Assembly (NCBI GenBank): GCA_017536545.1
Contig: JAFXHF010000014.1
Span: forward strand, 48,675 to 112,674
DNA: 64,000 nucleotides
DNA from: a bacterium
GTDB lineage: Bacteria; Cyanobacteriota; Vampirovibrionia; Gastranaerophilales; Gastranaerophilaceae
Reading direction: 5' to 3'
The notes beneath the pieces are model-generated. The model was given only the letters and a program-made list of their open reading frames with translations. It did no database searches and was not told the DNA's origin. Position 1 is the first letter of the stretch, and each line of letters begins with the position of its first letter. Below are positions 25,142 to 34,736 of the stretch, one piece after another. A program made the position numbers and the translations under genes.

Positions 25142-26878
25142 ATGACAGAAAAAATTTTAAAAATAGAAGAGACTGAAAATATAGTTCGTGAAGTCCTCAA
25201 AGCGATTGACGAAAAGGATTATCCGAAAGCTAGGGCTGAAGTTGAAAAAGCGTACAATTCATTTAAAGGGAATTCTTTTAATGAAGGGATTTCACTTTGT
25301 TTAAGTTTAATTGCATTTTTGGATTATTCTGAAGACAAAAATACATATGAAGATGCTACAAAGCTTTTGCACGATGCTATATTTATGGCACAAAGAGCAA
25401 ATAGTGATACTGCATTACTTCTGAATGAATTGGTTCTTGGTAACTTAAATTTTTCTGAAGGTAATCGTGATGTTGCATTAATTCATTATAATAATGCTTT
25501 AAAACTTTCTGTTCTGGAAGATAAATATTCTCTTTCTGATACTATAAATACCCGTATACGCCAATTGCAGAATAATATGGATTATTCATTACCGACTAAA
25601 AGTGACCCTTTAGTTTCTTTGGTAAAAATCAGTCGTTCGATTACGGCTCTAACTGATATAGATGAGCTTTTGAAAGTTATTGCAGAAGAAACAAAAAATG
25701 CTATCCAAGCTGATAGATGTACAGTTTTCTTATGGGACAAAGATAGTGATGAATTATGGTCAAAAGTTGCTTTGGGTTTAGATTCTAGCAAAGAAATTCG
25801 TTTCCCTGCTGATAAAGGTTTGGCTGGTTATGTTGTTAAAACTGGCGAATCTTTAAATATTGTTGATGCTTATAATGATGCAAGATTTAACCCAGAAGTT
25901 GACTTAAAAACTGGTTATAGAACTAAAACAATTTTGTGTATGCCAATTACAAACAACAATCGAGAAATTATTGGTGCATTCCAAGTTCTGAATAAAATTG
26001 ATGGTGTGTTTACTAAAAATGATGAGGATTTGTTAATTGCAATTGGAGGTAGTGCTAGTATTGCGTTAGAAAATGCACAACTTTTTGATAAACAATTGCA
26101 AATGTATCATGAACAAAAACTATTGTTTGATAGTTTTATAGATACATTGGCGATAGCAGTTGATGCTCGTGATAAAATTACAGCTGGTCATTCAACTCGT
26201 GTTCGTCTATATTCAACACTATTGGCTCAGGAAATTGATATGGCTCCAAAAGATATAGCACTATTAGAGAAGGCTGCAATTCTTCATGATATTGGTAAAA
26301 TCGGTATCAGAGATTCTGTTTTACAAAAAGATGGAAAACTTACTGATGAAGAATATAAACATATTCAAGAACACGTTAGAATTACCCATAATATCTTGAA
26401 TAGAATTTATATGTCGCAGGATTTTAGAATTATTACCGAAATGGCTTGTTCGCACCACGAAAAATGGGATGGTTCAGGTTATTATAGACATTTAAAAGGT
26501 GAAGAAATTACACTGGGTGGTAGAATATTAGCTGTTGCTGACGTATTTGATGCTATTACATCTAGGCGTCATTATCGTGATAAAATGCCAATTACAAATG
26601 TTATTAATATTTTGATTAAAGATTCAGGTTCTCATTTTGACAAGGCATTGGTGGATACTTTCTTGAATATTTCATTGACTAAGATTATCAAAGGTTTCTT
26701 ATCTGAATCTAATGGTAAGATGAAACCTGAAGATGAGAATGTGTTGAGCCAATATGATTTGTTGGATATTTATAGAATTGGCTCAAAAGAAGAAAAAACT
26801 CCTGATGAACAAAGAATTTTTGATCTATTCAATGTGTATTATACAGGTAAATTTGAAGATGAAGGGGAGAAAGTTTAA
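25142..26878 (+). CDS. GAF-HD-GYP signalling protein
   Basis: The 578-residue protein has an N-terminal helical TPR-like region (about 1-150) and a GAF sensor (about 165-320, with ADRCTVFLWDKDSDELW). It ends in an HD-GYP domain (about 335-520). The metal site HDIGKIG lies near 383-389, and the signature reads HHEKWDGSGYYRHLKG at about 438-453. The GYP motif is thus GYY. HD-GYP proteins hydrolyse cyclic di-GMP, or related dinucleotides, in the cytoplasm; whether the Pro-to-Tyr change matters is untested. The stop overlaps the next ATG (TAATG), so it is coupled to a secreted TPR protein and then a response regulator. Confidence 0.9.
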   Translation: MTEKILKIEETENIVREVLKAIDEKDYPKARAEVEKAYNSFKGNSFNEGISLCLSLIAFLDYSEDKNTYEDATKLLHDAIFMAQRANSDTALLLNELVLGNLNFSEGNRDVALIHYNNALKLSVLEDKYSLSDTINTRIRQLQNNMDYSLPTKSDPLVSLVKISRSITALTDIDELLKVIAEETKNAIQADRCTVFLWDKDSDELWSKVALGLDSSKEIRFPADKGLAGYVVKTGESLNIVDAYNDARFNPEVDLKTGYRTKTILCMPITNNNREIIGAFQVLNKIDGVFTKNDEDLLIAIGGSASIALENAQLFDKQLQMYHEQKLLFDSFIDTLAIAVDARDKITAGHSTRVRLYSTLLAQEIDMAPKDIALLEKAAILHDIGKIGIRDSVLQKDGKLTDEEYKHIQEHVRITHNILNRIYMSQDFRIITEMACSHHEKWDGSGYYRHLKGEEITLGGRILAVADVFDAITSRRHYRDKMPITNVINILIKDSGSHFDKALVDTFLNISLTKIIKGFLSESNGKMKPEDENVLSQYDLLDIYRIGSKEEKTPDEQRIFDLFNVYYTGKFEDEGEKV

Positions 26879-28434
26879 TGAAATTTAAAATTTTTCTATC
26901 ATCTTTAATTCTTACAAGCTTTACAGCAAATTCTGTATTGGCGTTGGATTTTGGCAATATTAAACCTGTAAACCCGCTTGATAATAATCCTTCAACTTAT
27001 CAATCTGTGGTCAACCAACCATCATATGAGTTAAAGGAATTGAAACGTGGAACACTGACCAAAAACGCTATTAAAAATCAATATACTATTGCAAAAGACA
27101 AATTTATGCAGGCGAATGTTCGCTCATCTTATTATGATTTTAAAATGCTTATAGATAATATTGTTCCAAATGATTATATCTATATGCGTTTAACTCAAGA
27201 AATGGCAGCGATAGGTTTCTTCTCACTTGCAGAATTATCTATTTCTAAAATTCAAGATAGTGAATTGTCTTCACTTATTGAAGAAGATGTAAAAAATTAC
27301 TATTTTCCAAATTATACTTTGACCCATAAAGATCAAATGTATTTGGCAGAAATGTTCTCAAATATTATGTACAACGATCAAAGTCGTGAAGCTACAAGTG
27401 AATTAATCAAACAGACTTCACTTTTATCTGATTCAGATTATGCAAATTATCTTGTTGCTTTTGGAAGTATGAGAAGTGGAAATATAGAGCAAGCTATTGA
27501 TTCTATTGATATTGCGATTTCTAAAAATCCTAAAAATATTAATTATAAAAGATTAAAAGCTGAAATTTACTCACTATCAGAAAAACCTCAGTCAGCTACA
27601 AAATTTTTGAATAATTTAAGTGATGAGAGTATCCATACTGTAATTTTTGATAAACAATTACACTCATCAGCTCAATATATTCTTTATAAAGCTGCAAAAA
27701 ATGATTATTGGAAAAAGTATCACCTTGCGTATTATTATTATGATGAGGGCGAGTTGAATAAAGCTCTTCGTGTTTTACAAACTTCTATTTCAACAAAGAA
27801 AAATATCAATAAAGATGTTTATGCACTAACTGCGAAAGTTTATTATGATATGAAAGAGTTTGAAAAAGCTCAGGATTATGCATTGAAATCTGTTGATATT
27901 GATGCTGCACATCCAGAGGCATTGATTGTTTTGGGTGATATCGCTAAAAGAAATAATGATTTAAAATCTGCAGAATCTTATTATAAAAAAGCTGTAGCTA
28001 AAGATGCATCTAATGATGCTCAAATTCGTTTAGCTCAAGTTTATCAGAATTTAGATAATACAAAAAAAGCTAAAGAAATTTATTCAAAAGTTTTGAAAAA
28101 TAGTTCTAAAGCTTATGAAGCATATTATCAAATGGCGTTACTAGAGAAAGATAGAGAACTTGCGTATCTTAAAAAAACTTTGGCTATAAATCCTGATTTT
28201 AAAGATGGCTGGATTGATTTGGCAAGGTTAGAAATCGATAAAGAATCTTATGAGCAAGCTCTTACTTATTTAGGCATTGCAAAATATATTGATGATAGTG
28301 ATTATAGATATTATTATTATTTAGGTTTGGTTTTGAAGAACAAAGGTTTGTTAGCAGATGCTAATAAGAATTTTGAGAAGAGTTTAAATTTGAATCCTAA
28401 TTATGAATTAGCAAAAGAGGAATTAAAAATATGA
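26878..28434 (+). CDS. Secreted TPR-array protein
   Basis: The 518-residue protein has a signal peptide (to about residue 22, ending SVLA) and then an extended TPR array over most of its length. Clear repeats include NKDVYALTAKVYYDMKEF, HPEALIVLGDIAKRNNDL, NDAQIRLAQVYQNLDNTKKA and a terminal YYYYLGLVLKNKGLLADA. It is probably periplasmic or outer-membrane-associated and may assemble envelope complexes. Start and stop codons overlap its neighbours (TAATG at 26877, ATGA at 28431), giving a tight three-gene operon with a HD-GYP protein and a response regulator. Confidence 0.82.
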   Translation: MKFKIFLSSLILTSFTANSVLALDFGNIKPVNPLDNNPSTYQSVVNQPSYELKELKRGTLTKNAIKNQYTIAKDKFMQANVRSSYYDFKMLIDNIVPNDYIYMRLTQEMAAIGFFSLAELSISKIQDSELSSLIEEDVKNYYFPNYTLTHKDQMYLAEMFSNIMYNDQSREATSELIKQTSLLSDSDYANYLVAFGSMRSGNIEQAIDSIDIAISKNPKNINYKRLKAEIYSLSEKPQSATKFLNNLSDESIHTVIFDKQLHSSAQYILYKAAKNDYWKKYHLAYYYYDEGELNKALRVLQTSISTKKNINKDVYALTAKVYYDMKEFEKAQDYALKSVDIDAAHPEALIVLGDIAKRNNDLKSAESYYKKAVAKDASNDAQIRLAQVYQNLDNTKKAKEIYSKVLKNSSKAYEAYYQMALLEKDRELAYLKKTLAINPDFKDGWIDLARLEIDKESYEQALTYLGIAKYIDDSDYRYYYYLGLVLKNKGLLADANKNFEKSLNLNPNYELAKEELKI

Positions 28435-29081
28435 AGAAAAATATTTTGATTGTTGAAGACCATGAATTAACAAGATTTGGTTTAAAAACAACATTTGAAG
28501 ATGTTGACTTTGTTGATGTGATTTATGAAGCAGCGTCTGCAGAGGATGCTTTGGAAATTTTTAAAAACAATTCGATAGATATTGTAATTATGGATTTAGG
28601 TTTACCAAATATGAATGGTATTGATGCTACTCAGGCTATTCATGGGATGAATAAAGAAACTAAGATTATTATACTTACATCTCATAATGACGAAAAAGAA
28701 GTTTTGAATAGTTTAAAAGCTGGAGCAAATGCATACTGTTCAAAAGAAATTAATTTGCAAAGATTGGTTCAAGTTGTTCAATCAGTTGCTGATGGTGCAG
28801 CTTGGTTTGATCCAAGTATTGCTCATATTGTTCTTCAAGCGACAGCAAAGTCTGATGTTGGAGAGCCAGCTAGTGTTAATTATAAGGATTATGACCTAAC
28901 TGCTCGTGAAGCACAAATTTTAAAATTGATGACTGAAGGTTATAGTAATATGGAAATTGCTCAACATCTTGTAATCAGTGTCAATACAACTAAAGCACAC
29001 GTTGCTAGTATTTTACAAAAACTTGAAGTTGATGATAGATTACAAGCTGCATTAAAAGCTTTAAAATATAAAATTGTATAG
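28431..29081 (+). CDS. NarL/FixJ-family response regulator
   Basis: The 216-residue protein has a receiver domain with phospho-acceptor Asp55 (IVIMDLGLPN), the acidic pocket VEDH, the switch Thr in ILTSHND, and Lys in YCSKEIN. A LuxR-type helix-turn-helix follows (LTAREAQILKLMTEGYSNME, then TTKAHVASILQKL). It would bind DNA on phosphorylation; the partner kinase is not in the window. It overlaps the TPR gene by four bases. A paralogue lies at 39895-40563. Its output may concern envelope or cyclic-dinucleotide functions encoded with it. Confidence 0.94.
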   Translation: MKKNILIVEDHELTRFGLKTTFEDVDFVDVIYEAASAEDALEIFKNNSIDIVIMDLGLPNMNGIDATQAIHGMNKETKIIILTSHNDEKEVLNSLKAGANAYCSKEINLQRLVQVVQSVADGAAWFDPSIAHIVLQATAKSDVGEPASVNYKDYDLTAREAQILKLMTEGYSNMEIAQHLVISVNTTKAHVASILQKLEVDDRLQAALKALKYKIV

Positions 29082-29214
29082 TAAAATATTATCAAAACAA
29101 GACTTTTAAAAATGTTACAATAGGTCAAATTATTAATTCGAAATTCTTGACTATAATTTTTAAAGATGTTTTATTATTTTAGTAGAAATTTAAATAGATT
29201 TTAAGGAGATATGA

Positions 29215-29745
29215 ATGTTAGATTATACAAAAGAAGAATTGCTATCTTTAATAGAAAATACCCCAGATAGATTTAATGAATGGAAAAAAGATAGAGATGA
29301 TGTAGACTTAAGTGAAGTTGATTTTTCAAATATGGTTATTAAAGACGTAGATTTTTCTGATGTTGACTTGAATTCTAGTTCATTCTCAGATTGTCATTTA
29401 GTTTCAGTAAGTTTTTATGGTTCTGATTTAACTGCTGTTGATTTTACAAGAGCTGTTGTTACTGAGTGTGATTTTTCAGAATGTATTTTAACAGGTGCAG
29501 ATTGTTCTTATGCAGAAATGACTTATTGCAACTTCACTGATTGTGATATGGCTGGGACAGTTTTATCTGAAACTAATTTATCAAATTCAGATTTAACTGC
29601 TGCAGAAAATCTAAATTCTGCTCGTTATGATAGTGATACAATTTGGCCAGATGATGATATGTTACCAGATGGCTTTGATATGGCTTGTAGTGATGATTTA
29701 TCTTCTCTAAAAGATGATGAAGATTCTATGGTTGAGGATTACTAG
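29215..29745 (+). CDS. Pentapeptide-repeat protein
   Basis: The 176-residue acidic protein is built mainly of A(D/N)Lxx-like pentapeptides at about 35-135 (DLSEVDFSNMVIKDVDFSDV, LTGADCSYAEMTYCNFTDCD). These fold into a right-handed square helix. A short helix (residues 1-25) leads in, and an Asp/Ser-rich tail ends it. Some family members mimic DNA and block gyrase, but most have no known role. AAGGAGATATGA is a strong ribosome site. dapB starts ten bases after its stop, so the two share a transcript. Confidence 0.87.
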   Translation: MLDYTKEELLSLIENTPDRFNEWKKDRDDVDLSEVDFSNMVIKDVDFSDVDLNSSSFSDCHLVSVSFYGSDLTAVDFTRAVVTECDFSECILTGADCSYAEMTYCNFTDCDMAGTVLSETNLSNSDLTAAENLNSARYDSDTIWPDDDMLPDGFDMACSDDLSSLKDDEDSMVEDY

Positions 29746-29755
29746 GGGGTAAATC

Positions 29756-30505
29756 ATGATTAAAGTAGCTGTTTGTGGTGCATATGGAAAAATGGGACAA
29801 GAAGTTTGTGCAGCCGTTGAAGCAGATGAAATGACAACTCTTGTTGCTAAGATTGATATTCAAGGGGATGCTTATCGTTCAATTGAAGAAGCAAAAAATG
29901 CTTGTGATATCGATGTTTTGGTTGATTTTACACAACCAAAATCAATTTATGAAAATGCAAAATTTTGTATAAAAAATGGTATTAAAATTGTCATTGGTAC
30001 AACTGGGTTGTCAGATGATGAAATTGAGGAATTGAAAAAATTATCATCTGAAAATAATACAGGTTGTTTGATTGCTCCAAATTTTTCAACAGGTGCAGTT
30101 TTAATGATGATGTTTTCGCAAATGGCTGCTAAATATTTTGACAATGCGGAAATTATTGAACTTCATCATAATCAAAAGAAAGATGCTCCATCAGGTACAG
30201 CGATAAAAACAGCTTTGATGATGTCAGAAGCTAAAGAAACTTTCAAAAAAGGTAACTGTCCAGAAACAGAAACTATTGAGGGTTCTCGTGGAGGGACATC
30301 ATATTCTGATATTCAGATTCATTCAGTAAGAATGCCTGGTTATATTGCATCTCAAGAAGTTATTTTTGGTTCATCAGGTCAAATTTTCAAAATTAGACAC
30401 GATTCTATGGATAGAAAATGCTATATGGGTGGTGTTTTGATGGCTGTTAAACATGTCTTTGATAAAAATGATTTTGTTTATGGTTTAGAAAATATTTTAA
30501 AATAG
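29756..30505 (+). CDS. dapB: 4-hydroxy-tetrahydrodipicolinate reductase
   Basis: The enzyme makes tetrahydrodipicolinate on the way to lysine and diaminopimelate for peptidoglycan. The 249-residue length is normal. It shows the nucleotide-binding GAYGKMGQEV, VLVDFTQP, GTTGLSDDE, the catalytic-type ELHHNQKKDAPSGTA (His-His and Lys), and the substrate-side RGGTSYSDIQIHSVRMPG. GGGGG precedes the ATG. It is downstream of the pentapeptide gene; no other lysine-pathway gene is in view. Confidence 0.97.
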   Translation: MIKVAVCGAYGKMGQEVCAAVEADEMTTLVAKIDIQGDAYRSIEEAKNACDIDVLVDFTQPKSIYENAKFCIKNGIKIVIGTTGLSDDEIEELKKLSSENNTGCLIAPNFSTGAVLMMMFSQMAAKYFDNAEIIELHHNQKKDAPSGTAIKTALMMSEAKETFKKGNCPETETIEGSRGGTSYSDIQIHSVRMPGYIASQEVIFGSSGQIFKIRHDSMDRKCYMGGVLMAVKHVFDKNDFVYGLENILK

Positions 30506-30563
30506 AAGTGGGTTTTGAGATGGTAAAATGTAGTTATAGCTTGAATTTCGGGGGCTTAAAGGT

Positions 30564-31235
30564 ATGCTAAGACGAGGTTTTACCTTAGCTGAGGTTTTAA
30601 TCACCCTTGGTATAATTGGTGTTGTGGCTGCGATGACAGTACCTAATTTAATTCAATCAACAAAGGATAAGCGTAATTATACTCAGTTGAAAGCAACTCA
30701 ATCGATTTTGACTAATGCAATCAGGCTTGCCGAGGAAGAATATGGTGATATGTCTGGTTGGAATGTTAAAATGGCAACAGGGGAAGGTACAGAAGAAGAT
30801 GCAAAGGCGATTGCTAAAGTTTTAAAGGAATTTATTAAACTTTCTCTAGATTGTGGTACATATGATGAAAAAGGGTATTGTATTCCTGCTGCTAAATATT
30901 TACTATTAAATGGCACCCCGTATAATGAGTATTTTAAAATAAAAAATTATTATAAAATAAATTTATTAAATGGGACTTCTGTTTGGTGGAGGGCTGCATC
31001 AAAAAGTGAATACCAAAGTTATGATAGAGTTGCGGTCTTTTTTGTTGACTTGAATGGGACTAAATTACCAAACCAAGTTGGGAAAGATTTATTTACATTT
31101 GCATATGAAAAGGGTTCTCTACGTCCTATTGGAGCTCCTGGGTATCATGAATCTGGTACGTGTAAGTTAAGTTCTTCAGGTTGGGGATGTGCTTATTTTG
31201 TTTTACAAAATAGACATATGAAATATCCAAAATAA
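30564..31235 (+). CDS. Type IV prepilin-like protein
   Basis: The 223-residue protein begins MLRRGFTLAEVLITLGIIG, a classical prepilin leader with four residues before the Gly-Phe cut and Glu at +5. The hydrophobic helix ends in AAMTVPNLIQS. This exact style is very frequent in Gastranaerophilales-type genomes. The C-terminal domain has several Cys (LDCGTYDEKGYC, TCKLSSSGWGCAYF) and a GxxxxFFVDLNG strand. Only short basic leader residues precede the cut. No assembly genes lie nearby. It differs in sequence from the prepilin at 7559-8263 beyond the N-terminal helix. Confidence 0.9.
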   Translation: MLRRGFTLAEVLITLGIIGVVAAMTVPNLIQSTKDKRNYTQLKATQSILTNAIRLAEEEYGDMSGWNVKMATGEGTEEDAKAIAKVLKEFIKLSLDCGTYDEKGYCIPAAKYLLLNGTPYNEYFKIKNYYKINLLNGTSVWWRAASKSEYQSYDRVAVFFVDLNGTKLPNQVGKDLFTFAYEKGSLRPIGAPGYHESGTCKLSSSGWGCAYFVLQNRHMKYPK

Positions 31236-31279
31236 TCTATACATTTTACATTTAGTTTTATCCATGATAGCATTTGGGT

Positions 31280-32608
31280 ATGAAAAGAAAACCAACAGTA
31301 GCAATAGTAGGAAGACCAAACGTAGGCAAATCAACATTTGTCAATCGTCTTGTGGGCTCAAGACACTCAATTGTTGACGATTTACCTGGGGTTACTCGTG
31401 ATAGAATTTATTTTGATGTGGAATGGCAAAACAAACCATTTACAGTAATTGATACTGGCGGTATCATTCCTGGGGATGAAGATGATATTATGGTTTCAAT
31501 CTTTGATCAAGCAAAATTGGCTTGTGAAGAGGCTGAAAAGATTATCTTTATCGTTGATGGAAGAGATGGTTTAAATCCAATTGATTATGATATTGCAAAT
31601 ATTTTGCGTCAATCGGGAAAACCAATATTTTTAGCTGTAAATAAATGCGATAATCCAGAGTCATTACTTATGACAAGTGAATTCTACGCTTTATCTTTAG
31701 GTGATCCTATTGGTATTTCGGCGTTGCACGGCTCTGGTGGTGTTGGTGATTTATTAGAAATCGTTACAGAAGATTTTGAAGTTTTTGAAACTGAAGAAGA
31801 AGATAAACGCATTAGAATTGCGATTGTAGGTCGTCCAAATGCTGGAAAATCTTCAATTGTTAATGCTTTATTAAATACTGATAGAGTTATTGTTTCAGAT
31901 GTTTCAGGTACTACTCGTGATAGTATCGATAGTTATGTAACATATAAAGACAAAGAGTTTATTATTGTAGATACTGCAGGTATCCGTAAAAAATCAAAAG
32001 TTGATTATGGTGTTGAAAAATTTGCAGTAGATAGAGCCATCCGTTCAATTAGAGAATGTGATGTTGCACTTTTAGTAATTGACGCTAAAGAAGGTATCTC
32101 AGATCAAGACAAAAAGATTTCTTCAATTATTACTGAATCTGGAAAAGGTTTGATTGTTGCAATCAATAAATGGGATTTGATTGAAGATAAAAAAGCTAAT
32201 ACCTTAAATAAGTTTGAAAAAGAATTGAATGTAGATATTCCATTTTTGAGCTTTGCTCCAAAAATCTTTATTAGTGCAGTTACAAAACAACGTTTATCTC
32301 AGATTTTTGAAGAAAGTGAAAAAGTTTATGAACAATGTGTTAAGCGTGTTTCTACAGGCTTATTGAATAAAGTCATCAATGAAGCTTATGCACTTAACCC
32401 ACCAACAAGTTTCAAGGGTAAGAGATTGAAAATTTATTATGTTACTCAAGCAAAAACTCAACCTCCGACTTTTGTTCTTTTTGTTAATAATGAGGAACTT
32501 TTGAAAGATAGCTACAAACGTTATTTGGAAAATAAATTAAGAGAAGCGTTTGGGTTCTTTGGGACCCCAATTAGAATTTCTGTTCGTGAACGTGGGGAAA
32601 AGAAATAG
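31280..32608 (+). CDS. der: Ribosome-assembly GTPase Der (EngA)
   Basis: Der matures the 50S subunit. Two consecutive GTPase domains are visible: G1 VGRPNVGKST near residue 10 with DTGG and NKCD, then VGRPNAGKSS near 180 with DTAG and NKWD. A C-terminal KH-like domain ends in FFGTPIRISVRERG. The 442-residue length is standard. ATG 31280 is preferred over an in-frame TTG two codons upstream. It lies 44 bases after the prepilin gene and converges on a WYL gene. Confidence 0.97.
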   Translation: MKRKPTVAIVGRPNVGKSTFVNRLVGSRHSIVDDLPGVTRDRIYFDVEWQNKPFTVIDTGGIIPGDEDDIMVSIFDQAKLACEEAEKIIFIVDGRDGLNPIDYDIANILRQSGKPIFLAVNKCDNPESLLMTSEFYALSLGDPIGISALHGSGGVGDLLEIVTEDFEVFETEEEDKRIRIAIVGRPNAGKSSIVNALLNTDRVIVSDVSGTTRDSIDSYVTYKDKEFIIVDTAGIRKKSKVDYGVEKFAVDRAIRSIRECDVALLVIDAKEGISDQDKKISSIITESGKGLIVAINKWDLIEDKKANTLNKFEKELNVDIPFLSFAPKIFISAVTKQRLSQIFEESEKVYEQCVKRVSTGLLNKVINEAYALNPPTSFKGKRLKIYYVTQAKTQPPTFVLFVNNEELLKDSYKRYLENKLREAFGFFGTPIRISVRERGEKK

Positions 32609-32615
32609 GGTTTGT

Positions 32616-33539
32616 TTATTCCTCGTATTGATTAATGATTTCATTTATTGCTCGTTGCATTTCATCTCTGAAATGTTTAGGTGATATAACTTCACAATCG
32701 TATGAATAACGAAGTAATCTGCGAATTAAATTTTCTGCTACTTCATTTTTGTTGATAACTATTAAATTGCCGTATTCATCTCTACCGTCAGTATATTCGT
32801 TTTCTTTAACTTTATAAGTTTTTGCTAATCTGTTTTTTAACTTGTAAACGACAGTAGTATTCATTTCTATAGGGTTTGCAATTTGAGGTAATTTTGTTAT
32901 TGATAAGATGCTAGTAATCGGGATTTCAAGATTTCGTTTTATTACGGAATCATAAACCTTTAAATATGCTGTTTTGGAGTCATACAAAACTTCTTTTGGT
33001 GAACATTTGCAAGTAATATCTTTATTCTTTTTTCGATATGTTAAATTGATTACAAAGTTTTCTTTGCAAACTTGTTCGCATTGTTCAATTTGTTCTCGCA
33101 CATCCGCGTAATAAAAAGAGAAATCTTCTCCAAAAATTTTATTAAGACAGTTCAAAATATTTTTATCTTCATTGTCCATTCTTAATTCTAGTGAACTTAC
33201 AAATTCTTTTATATCTTCAGTTAATTCGACTTCTGGGAATTTTTGTAAAGAAGAAACTAAAATACTGATAGATTTTAAATCTTCAATAGAGAATTTCATT
33301 GAGTACAAACTGCTTAGAAGTTTATATTTCTGTTTTTCTTTCTTTATTTTTATTCCAAAAATTTTAAGTGTATTTATGTATTTGTTTAAATTAACTTGAA
33401 TATTATTTGTGGTTTGTTCTTCAATTTTATCTTTAAAAATTTCAACAACATTGTCATAATCTGCTTTATCTTCGTAAAGTAGTTTTAGAAGTTGAAAAAT
33501 TTTTAAACAACCTTCGTTCAGTTTTTTATTATTTTTCAA
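32616..33539 (-). CDS. WYL-domain transcriptional regulator, second of a pair
   Basis: The 307-residue protein has an N-terminal helical, winged-helix-like region (about 1-80). A middle WYL-type domain follows (about 150-230: NFVINLTYRKKNKDITCKCS, KEVLYDSKTAYLKVYD), then a C-terminal WCX-like extension (LLRYSYDCEVISPKHFRDEM). WYL proteins are ligand-sensing DNA-binding regulators. The start overlaps the upstream WYL gene by 11 bases, so the two are translated together and may form a heterodimer. Targets and ligand are unknown. Confidence 0.75.
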   Translation of the reverse strand: MKNNKKLNEGCLKIFQLLKLLYEDKADYDNVVEIFKDKIEEQTTNNIQVNLNKYINTLKIFGIKIKKEKQKYKLLSSLYSMKFSIEDLKSISILVSSLQKFPEVELTEDIKEFVSSLELRMDNEDKNILNCLNKIFGEDFSFYYADVREQIEQCEQVCKENFVINLTYRKKNKDITCKCSPKEVLYDSKTAYLKVYDSVIKRNLEIPITSILSITKLPQIANPIEMNTTVVYKLKNRLAKTYKVKENEYTDGRDEYGNLIVINKNEVAENLIRRLLRYSYDCEVISPKHFRDEMQRAINEIINQYEE

Positions 33540-34470
33540 TGTAGCCTTCTTTCATTTTTCTAAGTGTTGAAATTATGTAATTTTTATAATCTTCAGGATA
33601 TAAAACTTTGCATTTTGAAGCGTGGGACATTATTCGCTGAGTTATGTCAAATTTACTTCTGGAAGTTATTTCTATAACTAGATAATTATCATTTTTTTCT
33701 ACTATTTTTTCATTATCAAGTAATTCAACGTTTTCGTTAAAATCAGTGTTATACCTATAACCAACTGTAATTTCTGGAACTTGTAATGTTTTCTCGTTTA
33801 TATTTACACTGTTGATTCTGATTATTTTATTAACAAGGAAACTTGCATAGGTATCATATTCAGAATTGATACCAGAAATGTATAATTTTCCATTATTAAC
33901 GTGAATTTTATCAACAAGAATGGTGATATCCTTTTTCCCAGATGTCGATGAGTTATAATAAATTGAAATCTCGTTATTATTTTGTGAAAACTTAATCAGA
34001 TCAGATATTAATTTAGAATCAATATTTGTTAGAGGAGAAATGTTTTTTAACTTCTCTTTTAATTCTTCATTTTCTATGTAGTGTGATATTTTTTCAAAGA
34101 ATTTTTGTAATGCGATTAAGTCAGTTACTTCAATGTTTTTTGATATTGCTCTATAAATTTTAATTATGCTTTTAGCTTGTTTTTCATTCAAATTTAGTAA
34201 AAAAGGATGAGAATCTATTGAATATTTTGTTACACCATTTTTAGTTTTTTTGTTAATTGTGCATCCAATCTCTCTTAAGGAATTTAAGTATATTCTTAGA
34301 GTATCAATAGATACAGTTTCGTGAAGATATTCATGATTTTCTAAAAATTTTTGGATTTCTTCATAAGATTTTGGGCCTTCAAGTAGGAGTGTAAATACTA
34401 ACATGGATTTGAATGCGGTAAATGACATTAGGTTATATGTAATTGTTTTTGTTTTTAAAAACTCTTTCAT
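33529..34470 (-). CDS. WYL-domain transcriptional regulator, first of a pair
   Basis: The 313-residue protein has a winged-helix-like N-terminus (LLEGPKSYEEIQKFLENHEY, then an SIDTLRIYLNSLREIGCTI recognition-type segment). Its WYL-like domain is at about 165-225 (NNEISIYYNSSTSGKKDITI, KLYISGINSEYDTYASFLV), and the C-terminal part ends SHASKCKVLYPEDY. AGAGGGC precedes the ATG. It is the promoter-proximal gene of an overlapping pair with 32616-33539, and the two share the same fold order at low identity. Paired WYL genes occur in Actinobacteria (PafBC), but homology to those is not claimed. Confidence 0.75.
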   Translation of the reverse strand: MKEFLKTKTITYNLMSFTAFKSMLVFTLLLEGPKSYEEIQKFLENHEYLHETVSIDTLRIYLNSLREIGCTINKKTKNGVTKYSIDSHPFLLNLNEKQAKSIIKIYRAISKNIEVTDLIALQKFFEKISHYIENEELKEKLKNISPLTNIDSKLISDLIKFSQNNNEISIYYNSSTSGKKDITILVDKIHVNNGKLYISGINSEYDTYASFLVNKIIRINSVNINEKTLQVPEITVGYRYNTDFNENVELLDNEKIVEKNDNYLVIEITSRSKFDITQRIMSHASKCKVLYPEDYKNYIISTLRKMKEGYIEK

Positions 34471-34701
34471 AAATGCCCTCTTAAGTATCTGATATTCACT
34501 CTATCACAAATTTTCAGCTTTTTCTAATTGTTACAAAGCATGCTTAAAAAGTTTTAAGTGATTTTTTATTGTCAAATAAAATTTTGAAAAATTTTTACAA
34601 GATTTAATTAAGTTTTCTTCATTAAGATTTTATAACACGAGTTTTTGCTTACTAAATCAAGGGGCATGGTCAAATGTAAAATTTTATTTTAAAAATGTTA
34701 C

Positions 34702-34730
34702 TTGTAATCCGCAATACTTAGGTCTAAATT
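34702..34730 (+). promoter_or_regulatory. Promoter of an unassigned RNA
   Basis: TTGTAA (34702-34707) and TAAATT (34725-34730) are spaced 17 bases apart, in a 635-base stretch without a protein gene. They predict a transcript starting near 34737. Confidence 0.45.
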
Positions 34731-34736
34731 AGAATA

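Noticed and set aside
30520..30570. A 16-codon frame overlapping the start of the prepilin gene
   Set aside because: It has no good ribosome site and no conserved feature; such short frames are expected by chance.
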